DNA of 64,000 nucleotides. Source: Paludisphaera borealis (GTDB lineage: Bacteria > Planctomycetota > Planctomycetia > Isosphaerales > Isosphaeraceae). Shown here in pieces: positions 17,641-26,911 of this stretch (the first letter of the stretch is position 1; every line of letters begins with the position of its first letter). A program made the position numbers and the translations under genes. Location: contig NZ_CP019082.1 in NCBI RefSeq assembly GCF_001956985.1, positions 4,402,001-4,466,000 of the forward strand. The letters are read 5' to 3'. The notes below the pieces were generated by a model. That model was not told the DNA's origin, ran no database searches, and saw only the letters and a program-made list of their open reading frames with translations.

Positions 17641-20600
17641 TTACTTGTTGATCGCCTCGTCGAGGTTGAGCAGCTCGTTGGCGAGCATGGTCCAGCCGGC
17701 GACGACGGCGGGGTCGCGGCCGGCGTCGAGCGGCAGTTCGCCGACCTTCATCAGCTTGGCGGCGTCGTCGGGGTGCGACTGGTAGTAGGCGATCAGGCGG
17801 TCGAGCGAGGCCCGGACGATCTTGGTCTCGTCGTCGCGCAGAGGACGGGCCAGCAGCCGTCGGGCGAGGAAGTCGATCCGGGCGTCGCCGGCCTCGGGGG
17901 CCTCGGCCAGGACGCGCTGGGCGAGCGCCCGGGCGGCCTCGACGAACTGGGGGTCGTTGAGGGTGACGAGCGCCTGGAGCGGGGTGTTGGTCCGTTCGCG
18001 GCGGACGGTGCAGACCTCGCGGCTGGGGGCGTTGAAGACGTCGAGCGAGGCGGGCGGCGCGCTCCGCTTCCAGAACGTGTAAAGGCTGCGGCGGTAGAGG
18101 CTCTCGCCCGCGTCGCGCTTGTAAAAGTGGGTGTTGCTCTCGGGCATGGCGACCGCTTCCCAGACCCCTTCGGGCTGATACGGTCGGACGCTCGGCCCGC
18201 CGAGCTTGGCGACCAGCAGCCCGCTGGCGGCCAGGGCGTAATCGCGGACGACTTCGGCGTCCATGCGGAACCGGGGGCCGCGGGCCAGGAGCCGGTTCGA
18301 CGGGTCCTTCTCGACCTTTTCGGGCGTGGCCGCGGCCGACTGTCGGTAGCTCGCCGACGTCACCATGAGCTTGTAGAACCGCTTCACGTCCCAGCCCGAC
18401 TCGCGAAACTCGACTGCCAGCCAGTCGAGCAGTTCGGGGTGCGACGGCTGCTCGCCGCTGACGCCGAGGTCGCCGGTCGTCCGCACGATCCCCTGGCCGA
18501 AAACCTCCTGCCAGAACCGATTGACCGACACCCGCGCCGTCAGGGGATGCTCGGGCCGCAGCAGCCACTTCGCCAGGCCCAGGCGGTCGTGGGGAAGGTC
18601 GGGGGGCATCGGCGGCAGGACCTCGGGCGTCTTGGGCTTCACCGGGTCGCGGCGCTGGTCGTACTCGCCGCGGTTGAGGACGAAGGCCATCGCCCCCGCC
18701 GGCTTCTCCTGCATCACGTGCGCGATCGTCCCCCGGGCTTGCAGCGCGGCCTTCTCCTGTTCGAGGCCGACGAGCTTCGTCCGCAGGTCGCGGCTGGCCG
18801 GATCGCGGGTTTTGAGCCACCAGGCGAAGGCCGCGTCGACCTCGGCCGGCGGTCGCTTGTCGGCGGGCTGGGCGATCAGCGGCAAGTAGCGGCCGACGCC
18901 CGCGAGGTCGGCGACCTCGGCGTCGGTGAGCGCCTGGCGGTGGAGCCGCACGTCGCTGATCCCGACCTTGTCGACCCGGTCCGACGAGTGCCGCTGGCCG
19001 ATCTTGAACGGGACCGTCGCGCGGATCGAACCTTTCAGCGAGTCGGCCGCCGAGGTGGTCTGCTGGGGCTCGCCGTTGACGTAGATCTTGACGCCCGTCG
19101 GCTTGCCCGAGCCGTCGTACGTCATGAACAGATGGGTCCAGACCTCGGTCGGCAGCTCGTTCTTGGTGACGGCCTTGAAGGCGTCCTTGGGCCACGAGTG
19201 GACCATGTGGGTCGCGGCGCGCTTGCCTTCGAGCCAGAGGTCCCAGCCGCGGTGTTCGTGCTGATCGTCCATCCGGGCCATGACCGAGCCGGTCGCGCCT
19301 TCCTTGGGGAGCTTCACCCAGGCGCCGAACGAGAACGGCTGATCCTTCTCGAAGTCGCCGGCGTCGAGGCTCTCGAACGGCTGCCGGGCCGCGTCCCCCT
19401 CGCGCGGGGCCACGCCGACGTTCAGACGCAGCTCGCGCGTCGGGGTCATCGCGGCGAGGGCCTCGGGCTTGAGGCCGGCGAGCCAGGCGTCGAACTCGCC
19501 CCGAGCGGCCTTCGCGCGGGCGTCGACGGCGGTCTTGGCCTGGGCGATCGCGGCGGGGAGCGCGGCCCAGCGGTCGGCGTCTTCCGGCTGGGGGACGACG
19601 ACGACGGGGGGCGTGTCCTTGATGTTGCCGTCGTAGGCGTCTTGCGTGGTGTTGTTGAAGAAGGCCGACAGCTCGTAGAACTCCTTCTGGCTGAAGGCGT
19701 CGAACTTGTGGTCGTGGCAGACCGCGCAGCCGGTGGTCAGCCCCAGCCAGACCTGCGAGACGGTCTCGGTGCGGTCTCGGGTGTAGTTGACCAGGTTCTC
19801 CTCGGCGATCGTCCCCCCTTCGTTGGTCGACATCGCGCAGCGGTTGAAGCCCGAGGCGATCTGCTGGTCGAGCGTGCGGTTGGGCAGCAGATCGCCGGCG
19901 ATCTGCTCGATGGTGAAGCGGTCGAACGGCATGTTGCCGTTGTAGGCTGCGATGACCCAGTCGCGGTACGTCCACATCTCGCGGAAGTTGTCGAAGTGGA
20001 AGCCGTGGGTGTCGGCGTACCGCGCGGCGTCGAGCCAGTAGCGGGCGCGGTGCTCGCCCCAAGCGGGCGACCGGAGCAGGTCGTCGACGTATTTTTCATA
20101 AGCGTCGGCCGATTTGTCGTCGACGAACGCCTCGACGTCGGCGGGCTTGGGGGGGAGGCCGACGAGGTCGAGGCTGAGCCGGCGGGCGATCGTGCGGCGG
20201 TCGGCCTCGGGCGCGGGCTTCAGGCCCTCCGAATCGAGCCGGGCGAGGACGAAGGCGTCGATCGGGTTGCGAACCCAGGCCGGATCGCTCGTCTTGGGGG
20301 TCGCGGGCCGCGTCGGGGCGATCATCGACCAGTGGAGCTGGTACGCGGCGCCCTGGGCGATCCACCGCGTGAGGACGTCCTTCTGCGCGGCGGTGAGCGT
20401 CTTGTGGATCGCCTTCGGCGGCATGACCTCGTGCGGATCGGTCGAGTTGATCCGCTCGATGAGCCCGCTCTCCTCGGGCTTGCCGGGCTCGATCGCGCCC
20501 ATCGCGACGGCGTCGTCGCGGCGGTCGATCCGCAGGTCGGCCTTCCGCGCCGCGCTGTCGGGGCCGTGGCAGGCGAAGCAGTTTTCCGCCAGGATCGGCC

Positions 20601-20715
20601 GGACGTCGCGGTTGTACTCGACGGGGCCGTCGGCCCGCGCCTCGGCGATCGGCCAGGCCGCGAGCCCGAGCGCAGTCGCGATCGCGGAAGCGAGGATACG
20701 GTTTCGACGGCTCAT
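17641..20715 (-). CDS. PSCyt1-DUF1549-LamG-DUF1553 cytochrome-type protein
   Basis: 1024 residues. Signal peptide at residues 1-29 (ends AEARA). The PSCyt1 heme motif CFACHGPD is near residue 47. DUF1549 spans about residues 130-340, including a second CxxCH-like site in TTGCAVCHDHKFDAFSQKEF. A LamG-like insert (about 480-640: WDLWLEGKRAATHMVHSW, YVNGEPQQTTSAADSL) precedes DUF1553 (about 720-1010: RVSVNRFWQEVFGQGIVRTT and RERTNTPLQALVTLNDPQF). The role is probably redox-linked breakdown of complex carbohydrates. The ATG at 20715 overlaps the stop of the GntR gene by four bases (ATGA), so it is translationally coupled to it. The frame is open further upstream, but only as a shadow of the regulator. 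Confidence 0.93.
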   Translation of the reverse strand: MSRRNRILASAIATALGLAAWPIAEARADGPVEYNRDVRPILAENCFACHGPDSAARKADLRIDRRDDAVAMGAIEPGKPEESGLIERINSTDPHEVMPPKAIHKTLTAAQKDVLTRWIAQGAAYQLHWSMIAPTRPATPKTSDPAWVRNPIDAFVLARLDSEGLKPAPEADRRTIARRLSLDLVGLPPKPADVEAFVDDKSADAYEKYVDDLLRSPAWGEHRARYWLDAARYADTHGFHFDNFREMWTYRDWVIAAYNGNMPFDRFTIEQIAGDLLPNRTLDQQIASGFNRCAMSTNEGGTIAEENLVNYTRDRTETVSQVWLGLTTGCAVCHDHKFDAFSQKEFYELSAFFNNTTQDAYDGNIKDTPPVVVVPQPEDADRWAALPAAIAQAKTAVDARAKAARGEFDAWLAGLKPEALAAMTPTRELRLNVGVAPREGDAARQPFESLDAGDFEKDQPFSFGAWVKLPKEGATGSVMARMDDQHEHRGWDLWLEGKRAATHMVHSWPKDAFKAVTKNELPTEVWTHLFMTYDGSGKPTGVKIYVNGEPQQTTSAADSLKGSIRATVPFKIGQRHSSDRVDKVGISDVRLHRQALTDAEVADLAGVGRYLPLIAQPADKRPPAEVDAAFAWWLKTRDPASRDLRTKLVGLEQEKAALQARGTIAHVMQEKPAGAMAFVLNRGEYDQRRDPVKPKTPEVLPPMPPDLPHDRLGLAKWLLRPEHPLTARVSVNRFWQEVFGQGIVRTTGDLGVSGEQPSHPELLDWLAVEFRESGWDVKRFYKLMVTSASYRQSAAATPEKVEKDPSNRLLARGPRFRMDAEVVRDYALAASGLLVAKLGGPSVRPYQPEGVWEAVAMPESNTHFYKRDAGESLYRRSLYTFWKRSAPPASLDVFNAPSREVCTVRRERTNTPLQALVTLNDPQFVEAARALAQRVLAEAPEAGDARIDFLARRLLARPLRDDETKIVRASLDRLIAYYQSHPDDAAKLMKVGELPLDAGRDPAVVAGWTMLANELLNLDEAINK

Positions 20716-21455
20716 CTCAGCTCCTCCTCGAATTCGGCCGGCGGCGACGCCCCTTCGGGCAGCGCGCGGCTCCAGTAGTCGACCCCCGCGGCGATGTGCC
20801 GCGCCATGGCTGCGACGGCCGCCTGACGGTCGCCGGCCAGAAGCGCCTCGACGACCGCCAGGTGCTCGCGGGCCTCGGCGTCCAGGCGATGGTAATCGTT
20901 GCGGCTCTCGGAGTGGCTCCACGCCACGTCGCGGAACGTGCGGAACAAGATGCTGAACCGCCCCAGCTCGTTGACCAAAAACGAATTCCCCGAGCCCGAC
21001 GCGATCAGGTCGTGCAGCCGGCTGTCGAGCGCCCGGGCCTCGGTCACGCCGCCGACCCAATGGTCTTCCTCGACGCCGATCAAGGCGAGCAGGGCCTCGC
21101 GGAGCGCGACGAGGTCCGAGGTCGGAATCCGCCCGCAGGCCAGCCGGACCGCCTCGCATTCCAGAGCCCGGCGGACCTGACAGATCTCGCGGACCTCGCG
21201 CGTGGTGACCCGCCGGACGATCGAGCCCCGGTTGGGCGCGGCGTCGACCAGCCCCATCCCCGCCAGCATGATGAGCGCCTCGCGCACCGGCGTGTGACTC
21301 ACGCCGAACCGCCGCGCCAATGCCTGCGTGACCAGATGCTCGCCCGGCCGGATCGACCCGTTGACGATCTCGCGCAGCAGCGATTCCACCAGAACCTGCC
21401 GCCGCCGGCCGTGGTCCCACGTCGTGGACGATCCCGTCGTCGTTGATCTCAACAC
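20712..21455 (-). CDS. GntR-family (FadR/FCD subfamily) transcriptional regulator
   Basis: 247 residues. The N-terminal winged helix (about residues 18-88) has the GntR signature LVTQALARRFGVSHTPVREA. The C-terminal all-helical FCD domain (about 95-230) has the metal-site pattern LDSRLHDLIASGSGN, then EHLAVVEALLAGD and RHIAAG, which fit the family's Asp/His ligands. The start is a GTG at 21455 with no clear ribosome site; a later start within the first 20 residues is possible. It is the first gene of an operon with the DUF1553 and DUF1501 genes. This suggests a small-acid effector controls the cluster, likely through a site in the 21.5 kb spacer. Confidence 0.9.
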   Translation of the reverse strand: MLRSTTTGSSTTWDHGRRRQVLVESLLREIVNGSIRPGEHLVTQALARRFGVSHTPVREALIMLAGMGLVDAAPNRGSIVRRVTTREVREICQVRRALECEAVRLACGRIPTSDLVALREALLALIGVEEDHWVGGVTEARALDSRLHDLIASGSGNSFLVNELGRFSILFRTFRDVAWSHSESRNDYHRLDAEAREHLAVVEALLAGDRQAAVAAMARHIAAGVDYWSRALPEGASPPAEFEEELR

Positions 21456-22243
21456 AGAGGAAGACTCCCGACAGCCGGGTGGACTTCTCAGCAGGAAAAG
21501 CGGGGAAACCGGACGCGCTGTTTGGAGCCAGACGACCCGACGGCGCCACCCCGGCCCCTTCGCCGTTTGGGCTCTCTATCCTACCCTGAACATCAACCCT
21601 CTCGCCACCCAAGTTCTGTAGAATCGCCGAGGCGACCGGCGTCCGGAGCGAGAGGAGTAAGCATCTCGCTGCTTAGTCAGGCTGGTCTGAATGAAAACAT
21701 GCGTGTCGGCCCGTTTGCGGCGAAAAGAGGGTTATATTGTTTGCGGGCGGGCCGCTGAATCTTCTTTTTCTGCTTCTTCTGCTTCTTCGGGGATGGCGAT
21801 TGCTCTGGAAATAGCTCGTCAGAGCCGAGGGCGCGCCCCATTACGAGCCCGAAGCGCCAGCGAGTGAATGGTTCCGACGGCCCAACGCCGATTCACTCGC
21901 TGGCGCTTCGGGCTTGTATTCGGACCTGGTCGACCGCAAGCCCCCATTTCCATGAGGCCGGGCGTTCCAAAACTGGGGCATGACGATTCGTTCGGCTCAT
22001 CTTCGGAAGACACGTCCTACTCCTTTACCAAGAGAACAATCCGGCGAAGTGACGAGAGGGGCGATTCGATCGACGTGAACTAGGATTAGAGCGTTACGCC
22101 GTCGAGTTGTGGACGGCCGTCGAAACAGGCGGTCGCCCGGAGGCTTTCTCAACGGTCGGCTCAATGTCCCGTCAGATGGATCTGCGTGAAAGGGACGGTC
22201 AGTAGTCGCTGATAGTTCACCTGTCACAAGGGTTCCCCGCATC
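21456..22243. other. Divergent intergenic region with one family 1 repeat
   Basis: 788 bp between the GntR operon and the large surface-protein gene. Apart from the palindrome at 21841-21919 it holds a short pyrimidine-rich tract (CTTCTTTTTCTGCTTCTTCT at about 21759) and no supportable gene. Promoters of both flanking genes should be here, but I cannot point to a convincing -35/-10 pair. Confidence 0.55.
21841..21919. repeat. Palindromic intergenic repeat (family 1), long form
   Basis: Arms 21841-21869 and 21891-21919 are near-perfect inverted copies (core CACTCGCTGGCGCTTCGGGC). The left flank GAGGGCGCGCCCCA also occurs at 26.3 kb, and the right flank continues to a CCATTTCCATGAGGCCGGG stretch also seen at 12.3 and 26.7 kb. 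The transposed or copied unit is therefore longer than the hairpin itself. Confidence 0.9.
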
Positions 22244-25200
22244 ATGAGAAAGCACGCGAAGAGGCGAGCGTTCACGCCGAGGCTGGCGGTTTTGGAGCAG
22301 CGTCGTTTGCTGGCCCTGACCGCGACGTGGATCGGGCAGGATGGAAGCGACTTCGTGGGCACCGAGGGGCTGATCAACCCGCAGCGCCCCAACGACTACC
22401 AGGACATCCACATCCATTTGACGGGCCTGTCCAGTGTCGCCGTGGCCAGCGTCACGGTCACCAAGCCCGTGAGCGGCGGTTGGGTCTGGAACCCACTCGG
22501 CAACTGGTCGAACGCCGTTTATAAGCCCGCCGCCGCCCCCGGCGCGGGCGACCTCTACATGGAGCCCGAAGCCGCCGACCCCGCGGGCACGTTGTACGAC
22601 GCTATTCGCGTCGTCTACGCCGACGGGACGTTCGAGACGACCTCGATGACCACCGGCTCGGCGGTCGACCCCAACCTCCGGACGCCCGGCGAGCAGGTCA
22701 CGGCCGTCTTCGTGGGGCAGGTCGCCCAGGATTGGACCGGACCGAACATCGGCGTCGGCCCGGATGGGATCGAGGACGTTCAGATCGCCCTGTCCAACCT
22801 CTCGGCGGGCGCGGCGGTCCACGTCACGCTCACCGCCGCCACCAATCCGCCCCGGGTGTGGGAATCCGGAACCAACCCCGACGGCCACTGGAACGCCGAG
22901 CTGTTGAACCGGCCGGGGCAGAACGGGACCCTGGGAACGACCGCCGATTTGTTCATCTCCCCCGACGTCAATCTCGCCGGCGTCCCGATGACCCTGGTGG
23001 TCACCTACGAGCATCAGAACCCCGACGGGACGTACACCAACCGGAGCGGCAAGACCGACACGGTCGTCTTCACGGCGGGCGCGACGAACCCCAACCTGGC
23101 CATGCCCGCCGTCGCCCTGTCGAATCTGCCCCAAGCGAGGGCGGCGAGCCTGCCGCAAGACGCGTCGAGCCCCGGTTACTCGCACGCGGCCCTCGACGCC
23201 GGAAGCCTGGCGGCCCTTCCGTCCGGCCAGTCGTTCGCCACCGTGCGCACGGCGGTGCTCAGCAATCTCTATGGTTCGAGCTGGGCTTACACGGGGCCGG
23301 GGGCGGCGGCTCCGTATACGGGCGGATCGAGCCCGATGGCCCTGCGGTACAACGCGACGACCGGCGTCTTCGACTTCCCGCCCGTCCGCGACGAGGCCGG
23401 TTCGACCCTCACCCTGCTGCTGACGTTCAACGACGGCTCCCAGGCCGTCGCCCGGTTCGCCGGTGCGCCGAGCGACATCGGCCGTCTCGTCGCCGACACC
23501 CGCGTCGGGGCGAGCGTTCTCGACGTCGCCAGCGCCGCCGACCTGCTCGCCAAGCTCCAGGCCCACGCGCCGAACATCCATCTCACGGCCGGCTCGTACA
23601 CGCTGAACGCCCCCTTGAATCTGAACTATCCGGTTCAGATCACGGCCGATCCGGGGATCACGCTGAACTTCGCCCTGTCGAGCGCCCCGGGCTCGCCGTG
23701 GAACTCGTCGTCGGGGGCGATTCTCGTCTCGTCCAGCCACGTCGCCCTCGACGGCTTTGCGATTCGGTTCCAGGGCGATTCCAGCATGTGGACGGCCGCC
23801 GATCGGGCCATCGTCCAGGCGGGGCTGGGCGATTCGAACGTCGACCTCTCGTTCACTCATCTCGACGTCCAGGCTCCGTCGGCCGCGATCGCCACGGGCT
23901 ACGAGGACGCGTTCGCCCTCATGAACTTCGACCCGGGCGATTCGGGCCTGATCGCGAATAACATTCTCAAGGGAGGCTGGATCCAGCTCGGGGTCGGACC
24001 CTGGCAGGTGCTCGACAACGATTATCAAGGCGCGGTCGCCAACACGATCACGCCGACCTTTCTGAACGTGCACACGAGCCACGACCTGACGATCACCGGC
24101 AACCACGTCCACGCCCTCGCCCCCGCCGGGATCACGCTGCGGTTCCTGGTCTACGGCGGCGGCGATTCCGGTCAAGGGATCGGCAACCTGATCGAGAACA
24201 ACACGATCGACGGCGGAATCGGCACGCCCGTGAACGCGGTGCTCCCACCCGGGTACGACAACAGCCCCGAGATCATCTTGCTGGAAACCTACCAGCCTCG
24301 GTTCGAGGGGAAGCCGTCGGCCGTCTCGCCCGACGGTTCGATCGTACAGATCCCCGCGCTGCGCGGCCCGTCGGCCCGGACCGGCGACGTCGTCTCGATC
24401 GTGACCGGACCGTACGCCGGCCAGTGGCGGATGATCGCCCAGGCGCTCAGCCCGACGCGGTACCTGCTCGCCGATCCGCTGCCGCAAGGCGACTATGTGA
24501 TCACGATCGGCCGCGGCTTCGTCGACCAGACCTATCGCGGCAACACGATCGACGTGCGTGGGATGTCCCCGGACAACGTCGGCCTCGTCATCAGCGGCAA
24601 CGATTGGGGCACGCGCATCGTCGACAACACGTTCCTCGGCGGCGACGGCCTCCGCATCGGCGCCGGCTCCAGCGAGAGCGCCTTCGAAGGTCAATACGGC
24701 GCGCCCTGGGGCTGGTCGCGGCTGCCGGTCTTCGACCTCGCGATCAACGGCAACATGTTCGACGACGCCTATATCTCGCTCAGCGTCGCGCACGACCGGC
24801 AATACAACAAGTCGAGCAGTGGGCGGACGTATCTCACGGGCGACTTCTCGAACAACGAGATCCTCTGGACGGACCCCTCCCGATCCCCCGTGACGATCGG
24901 CGTCGGCCCCGATCCCAGCACCGGCGCGCCCGCCTACACTCAGGTGAATTACCCCTGGCTCACCCTCGACGAGATCCGCCTGACCATGCGGAACAACTGG
25001 AGGAGCGACCCCTCGACCGGCGCGGTGGCGGCGACGATCCGGGTCTACGCCGCGACGCTCAACGGCGTCGGGGCCAACGATCAGACCTACCTTCTGCCGA
25101 CCGCCTCGATCATCACGGCCGCGTCGCTCGGGCAGGACGGGAGCGACTTCGTCGGCGGCTCGGGGACGCCGACCAGCCCCGACGACTTCCAGGACGTCCA

Positions 25201-26314
25201 CCTCGTCCTGACCGGCCTCTCCGCCGAGAAGCCGATCACCCAGATCATCGTCACCGGCTACGGCGGTGGCGATTGGCGGCTGGTCGGCGCCCCCGCCGCT
25301 TACGCGTTGGCCCTCGTCCGCCACGGGACTACCGCCGACCTTTACCTCCAGCCCTACCAGAACGAGACCGGACGCTATATCACGGTCGAGATCCATTTCG
25401 CCGACGGAACCACGGTTTATCCGATCGTCGACGCCCTTTATGCGACGGCCCGCCTGCCGATGCCGATCGATCCGGCGCCGGCGACGAGCGTCGTCTCGGC
25501 CCGAGGCGGCAACGCGGCCGGCGGCGAGGGCCCGGCGCAGGCGTTCGACGGCGACGTCCACACCAAATGGCTCGACTTCTCGGCGACCAGTTGGATCCAG
25601 TATCAATTCGCCGGCGGCGCCGCCCCGGTGATCTCGCAATACACGATCACCAGCGCCAACGACACGGCCTTGTACCCCGGCCGCGCGCCGAACAGTTGGA
25701 CGCTCAAGGGCTCCAACGACGGCGTGACCTGGACGACCCTCGACGTCCGGACCAACGAGGCGGTCACGTCCAACTTCACCGCGACCACGTATACATTCGC
25801 GAATTCGACGCCGTTCAAGATCTACAAGCTCGACGACATCGTCAGCAACGGCGACCCGATCATCCAGATCGCCGAGATTCAATTCCAGACGACGCCGACG
25901 GCCGCCGCGGTCGTCGACCTGGCGCGAGGCAAGGCCGCGACCTCCTCCTCCAACGAAGGCGCCGCTTACGCGCCCGGCAATACGGTCGACGGCGACGCCT
26001 CGACGCGATGGTCAAGCGGCCAGTGGCTGCAAAACAACAACATCGGCTGGATCACCATCGACCTGGGCGCCGTCTTCGACGTCGACCGCGTGACGCTCGA
26101 CTGGGAGGCCGCCTTCGCGGTCGACTACCAGATCCAGGTCAGCGACGACGCCAGCAACTGGACGACCGTCCAATCCGTCGTCGGCAACACGACCAGCGGC
26201 GTGATCGATTACACGAACCTCTCGGCGCGCGGCCGCTACGTGCGGATCTACTGCACCCAGGTCAACGCCACCAAGAACTACTCGCTGTACGATGTGAACG
26301 TCTACGGCGCGTGA
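22244..26314 (+). CDS. Large secreted beta-helix / discoidin-domain surface protein
   Basis: 1356 residues. The basic N-terminus ends in LAVLEQRRLLALTATW, the LExR-LL motif found at the start of many large planctomycete surface proteins. A repeated module (xGQDxxD...QDhHhxLTGLS) occurs near residues 28-110, 152-245 and 957-1060. Between them, about residues 410-930, lies a right-handed beta-helix (NLIENNTIDGGIGT, NVGLVISGNDWGTRIVDNTF). Two F5/8 type C (discoidin) domains end the protein, at about 1084-1215 and 1223-1356 (NTVDGDASTRWSSGQW, DVDRVTLDWEAAFAVDYQIQ). It is probably a carbohydrate-binding or polysaccharide-lyase-like extracellular protein. No catalytic residues can be claimed. It is a single-gene unit. 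Confidence 0.85.
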   Translation: MRKHAKRRAFTPRLAVLEQRRLLALTATWIGQDGSDFVGTEGLINPQRPNDYQDIHIHLTGLSSVAVASVTVTKPVSGGWVWNPLGNWSNAVYKPAAAPGAGDLYMEPEAADPAGTLYDAIRVVYADGTFETTSMTTGSAVDPNLRTPGEQVTAVFVGQVAQDWTGPNIGVGPDGIEDVQIALSNLSAGAAVHVTLTAATNPPRVWESGTNPDGHWNAELLNRPGQNGTLGTTADLFISPDVNLAGVPMTLVVTYEHQNPDGTYTNRSGKTDTVVFTAGATNPNLAMPAVALSNLPQARAASLPQDASSPGYSHAALDAGSLAALPSGQSFATVRTAVLSNLYGSSWAYTGPGAAAPYTGGSSPMALRYNATTGVFDFPPVRDEAGSTLTLLLTFNDGSQAVARFAGAPSDIGRLVADTRVGASVLDVASAADLLAKLQAHAPNIHLTAGSYTLNAPLNLNYPVQITADPGITLNFALSSAPGSPWNSSSGAILVSSSHVALDGFAIRFQGDSSMWTAADRAIVQAGLGDSNVDLSFTHLDVQAPSAAIATGYEDAFALMNFDPGDSGLIANNILKGGWIQLGVGPWQVLDNDYQGAVANTITPTFLNVHTSHDLTITGNHVHALAPAGITLRFLVYGGGDSGQGIGNLIENNTIDGGIGTPVNAVLPPGYDNSPEIILLETYQPRFEGKPSAVSPDGSIVQIPALRGPSARTGDVVSIVTGPYAGQWRMIAQALSPTRYLLADPLPQGDYVITIGRGFVDQTYRGNTIDVRGMSPDNVGLVISGNDWGTRIVDNTFLGGDGLRIGAGSSESAFEGQYGAPWGWSRLPVFDLAINGNMFDDAYISLSVAHDRQYNKSSSGRTYLTGDFSNNEILWTDPSRSPVTIGVGPDPSTGAPAYTQVNYPWLTLDEIRLTMRNNWRSDPSTGAVAATIRVYAATLNGVGANDQTYLLPTASIITAASLGQDGSDFVGGSGTPTSPDDFQDVHLVLTGLSAEKPITQIIVTGYGGGDWRLVGAPAAYALALVRHGTTADLYLQPYQNETGRYITVEIHFADGTTVYPIVDALYATARLPMPIDPAPATSVVSARGGNAAGGEGPAQAFDGDVHTKWLDFSATSWIQYQFAGGAAPVISQYTITSANDTALYPGRAPNSWTLKGSNDGVTWTTLDVRTNEAVTSNFTATTYTFANSTPFKIYKLDDIVSNGDPIIQIAEIQFQTTPTAAAVVDLARGKAATSSSNEGAAYAPGNTVDGDASTRWSSGQWLQNNNIGWITIDLGAVFDVDRVTLDWEAAFAVDYQIQVSDDASNWTTVQSVVGNTTSGVIDYTNLSARGRYVRIYCTQVNATKNYSLYDVNVYGA

Positions 26315-26346
26315 GTTCATTCAAGCGAGCCGCGAGGGCGCGCCCC

Positions 26347-26640
26347 ATTACGAGCCCGAAGCGCCAGCGAGTGAATTCCCCGCTGGCCGACCGGACCATT
26401 CACTCGCTGGCGCTTCGGGCTGCTCTGAAGATACCTCGGCCAGGGCTGCCCCATTACAAGCTCGAAGCGCCAGCGAGTGGATGGATTCGACCCGCCGATG
26501 GGAAATTCACTCGCTGGCGCTTCGGGCTGCTCTGAAGATACCTCGGCCAGGGCTGCCCCATTACAAGCTCGAAGCGCCAGCGAGTGGATGGATTCGACCC
26601 GCCGATGGGAAATTCACTCGCTGGCGCTTCGAGCTTGTAT
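26347..26640. repeat. Cluster of family 1 palindromes with 107-bp tandem duplication
   Basis: The first palindrome has arms at 26347-26376 and 26398-26424. A 107-bp unit starting with TGCTCTGAAGATACCTCGGC occurs at 26421 and again at 26528, virtually identical, each containing a family 1 hairpin with a different left arm (AAGCTCGAAGCGCCAGCGAG). The near-identity of the copies shows the duplication is recent. Confidence 0.9.
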
Positions 26641-26770
26641 TCGGACCCGGCCGACGCGATCCCCATTTTCATGAGGCCGGGTGTCCCGGCCGCGTCATGA
26701 TGGTTTGCATTCGGACCCGGCCGACGCGTCCCCTCATTTTCATGAGGTCGGGTGTCCCGACCGCGTCGCG
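26641..26770. repeat. 70-bp direct duplication of the family 1 flank
   Basis: TCGGACCCGGCCGACGCG occurs at 26641 and again at 26711. Each copy is followed by a CATTTTCATGAGG-type segment and GGTGTCCCG. These are two diverged copies of the sequence that normally flanks the right arm of family 1 elements, without the hairpin. They lie upstream of the ECF sigma gene. Confidence 0.75.
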
Positions 26771-26911
26771 GTTGACAAGATGTGCGGTTTGGACCGATGA
26801 TCGGCGCTGGACGAGCGGTGCGTCGGCGACGGATTGGCGGCGCGTCGAGAAATTCGTCCAACGCGGTCGGGGTGCGGGAACGTATCATACTGTACGTGGG
26901 GAGGTAACGCG

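Noticed and set aside
17605-20778. A 1057-codon open frame on the plus strand
   Set aside because: It is the opposite-strand shadow of the DUF1553 gene; composition is Arg/Gly/Val-rich and no domain is visible.
22217-25882. A 1221-codon open frame on the minus strand
   Set aside because: It is antisense to the beta-helix protein, has a low-complexity Arg/Gly/Val/Asp composition and lacks any family motif or ribosome site. GC-rich codon bias keeps the opposite frame open.
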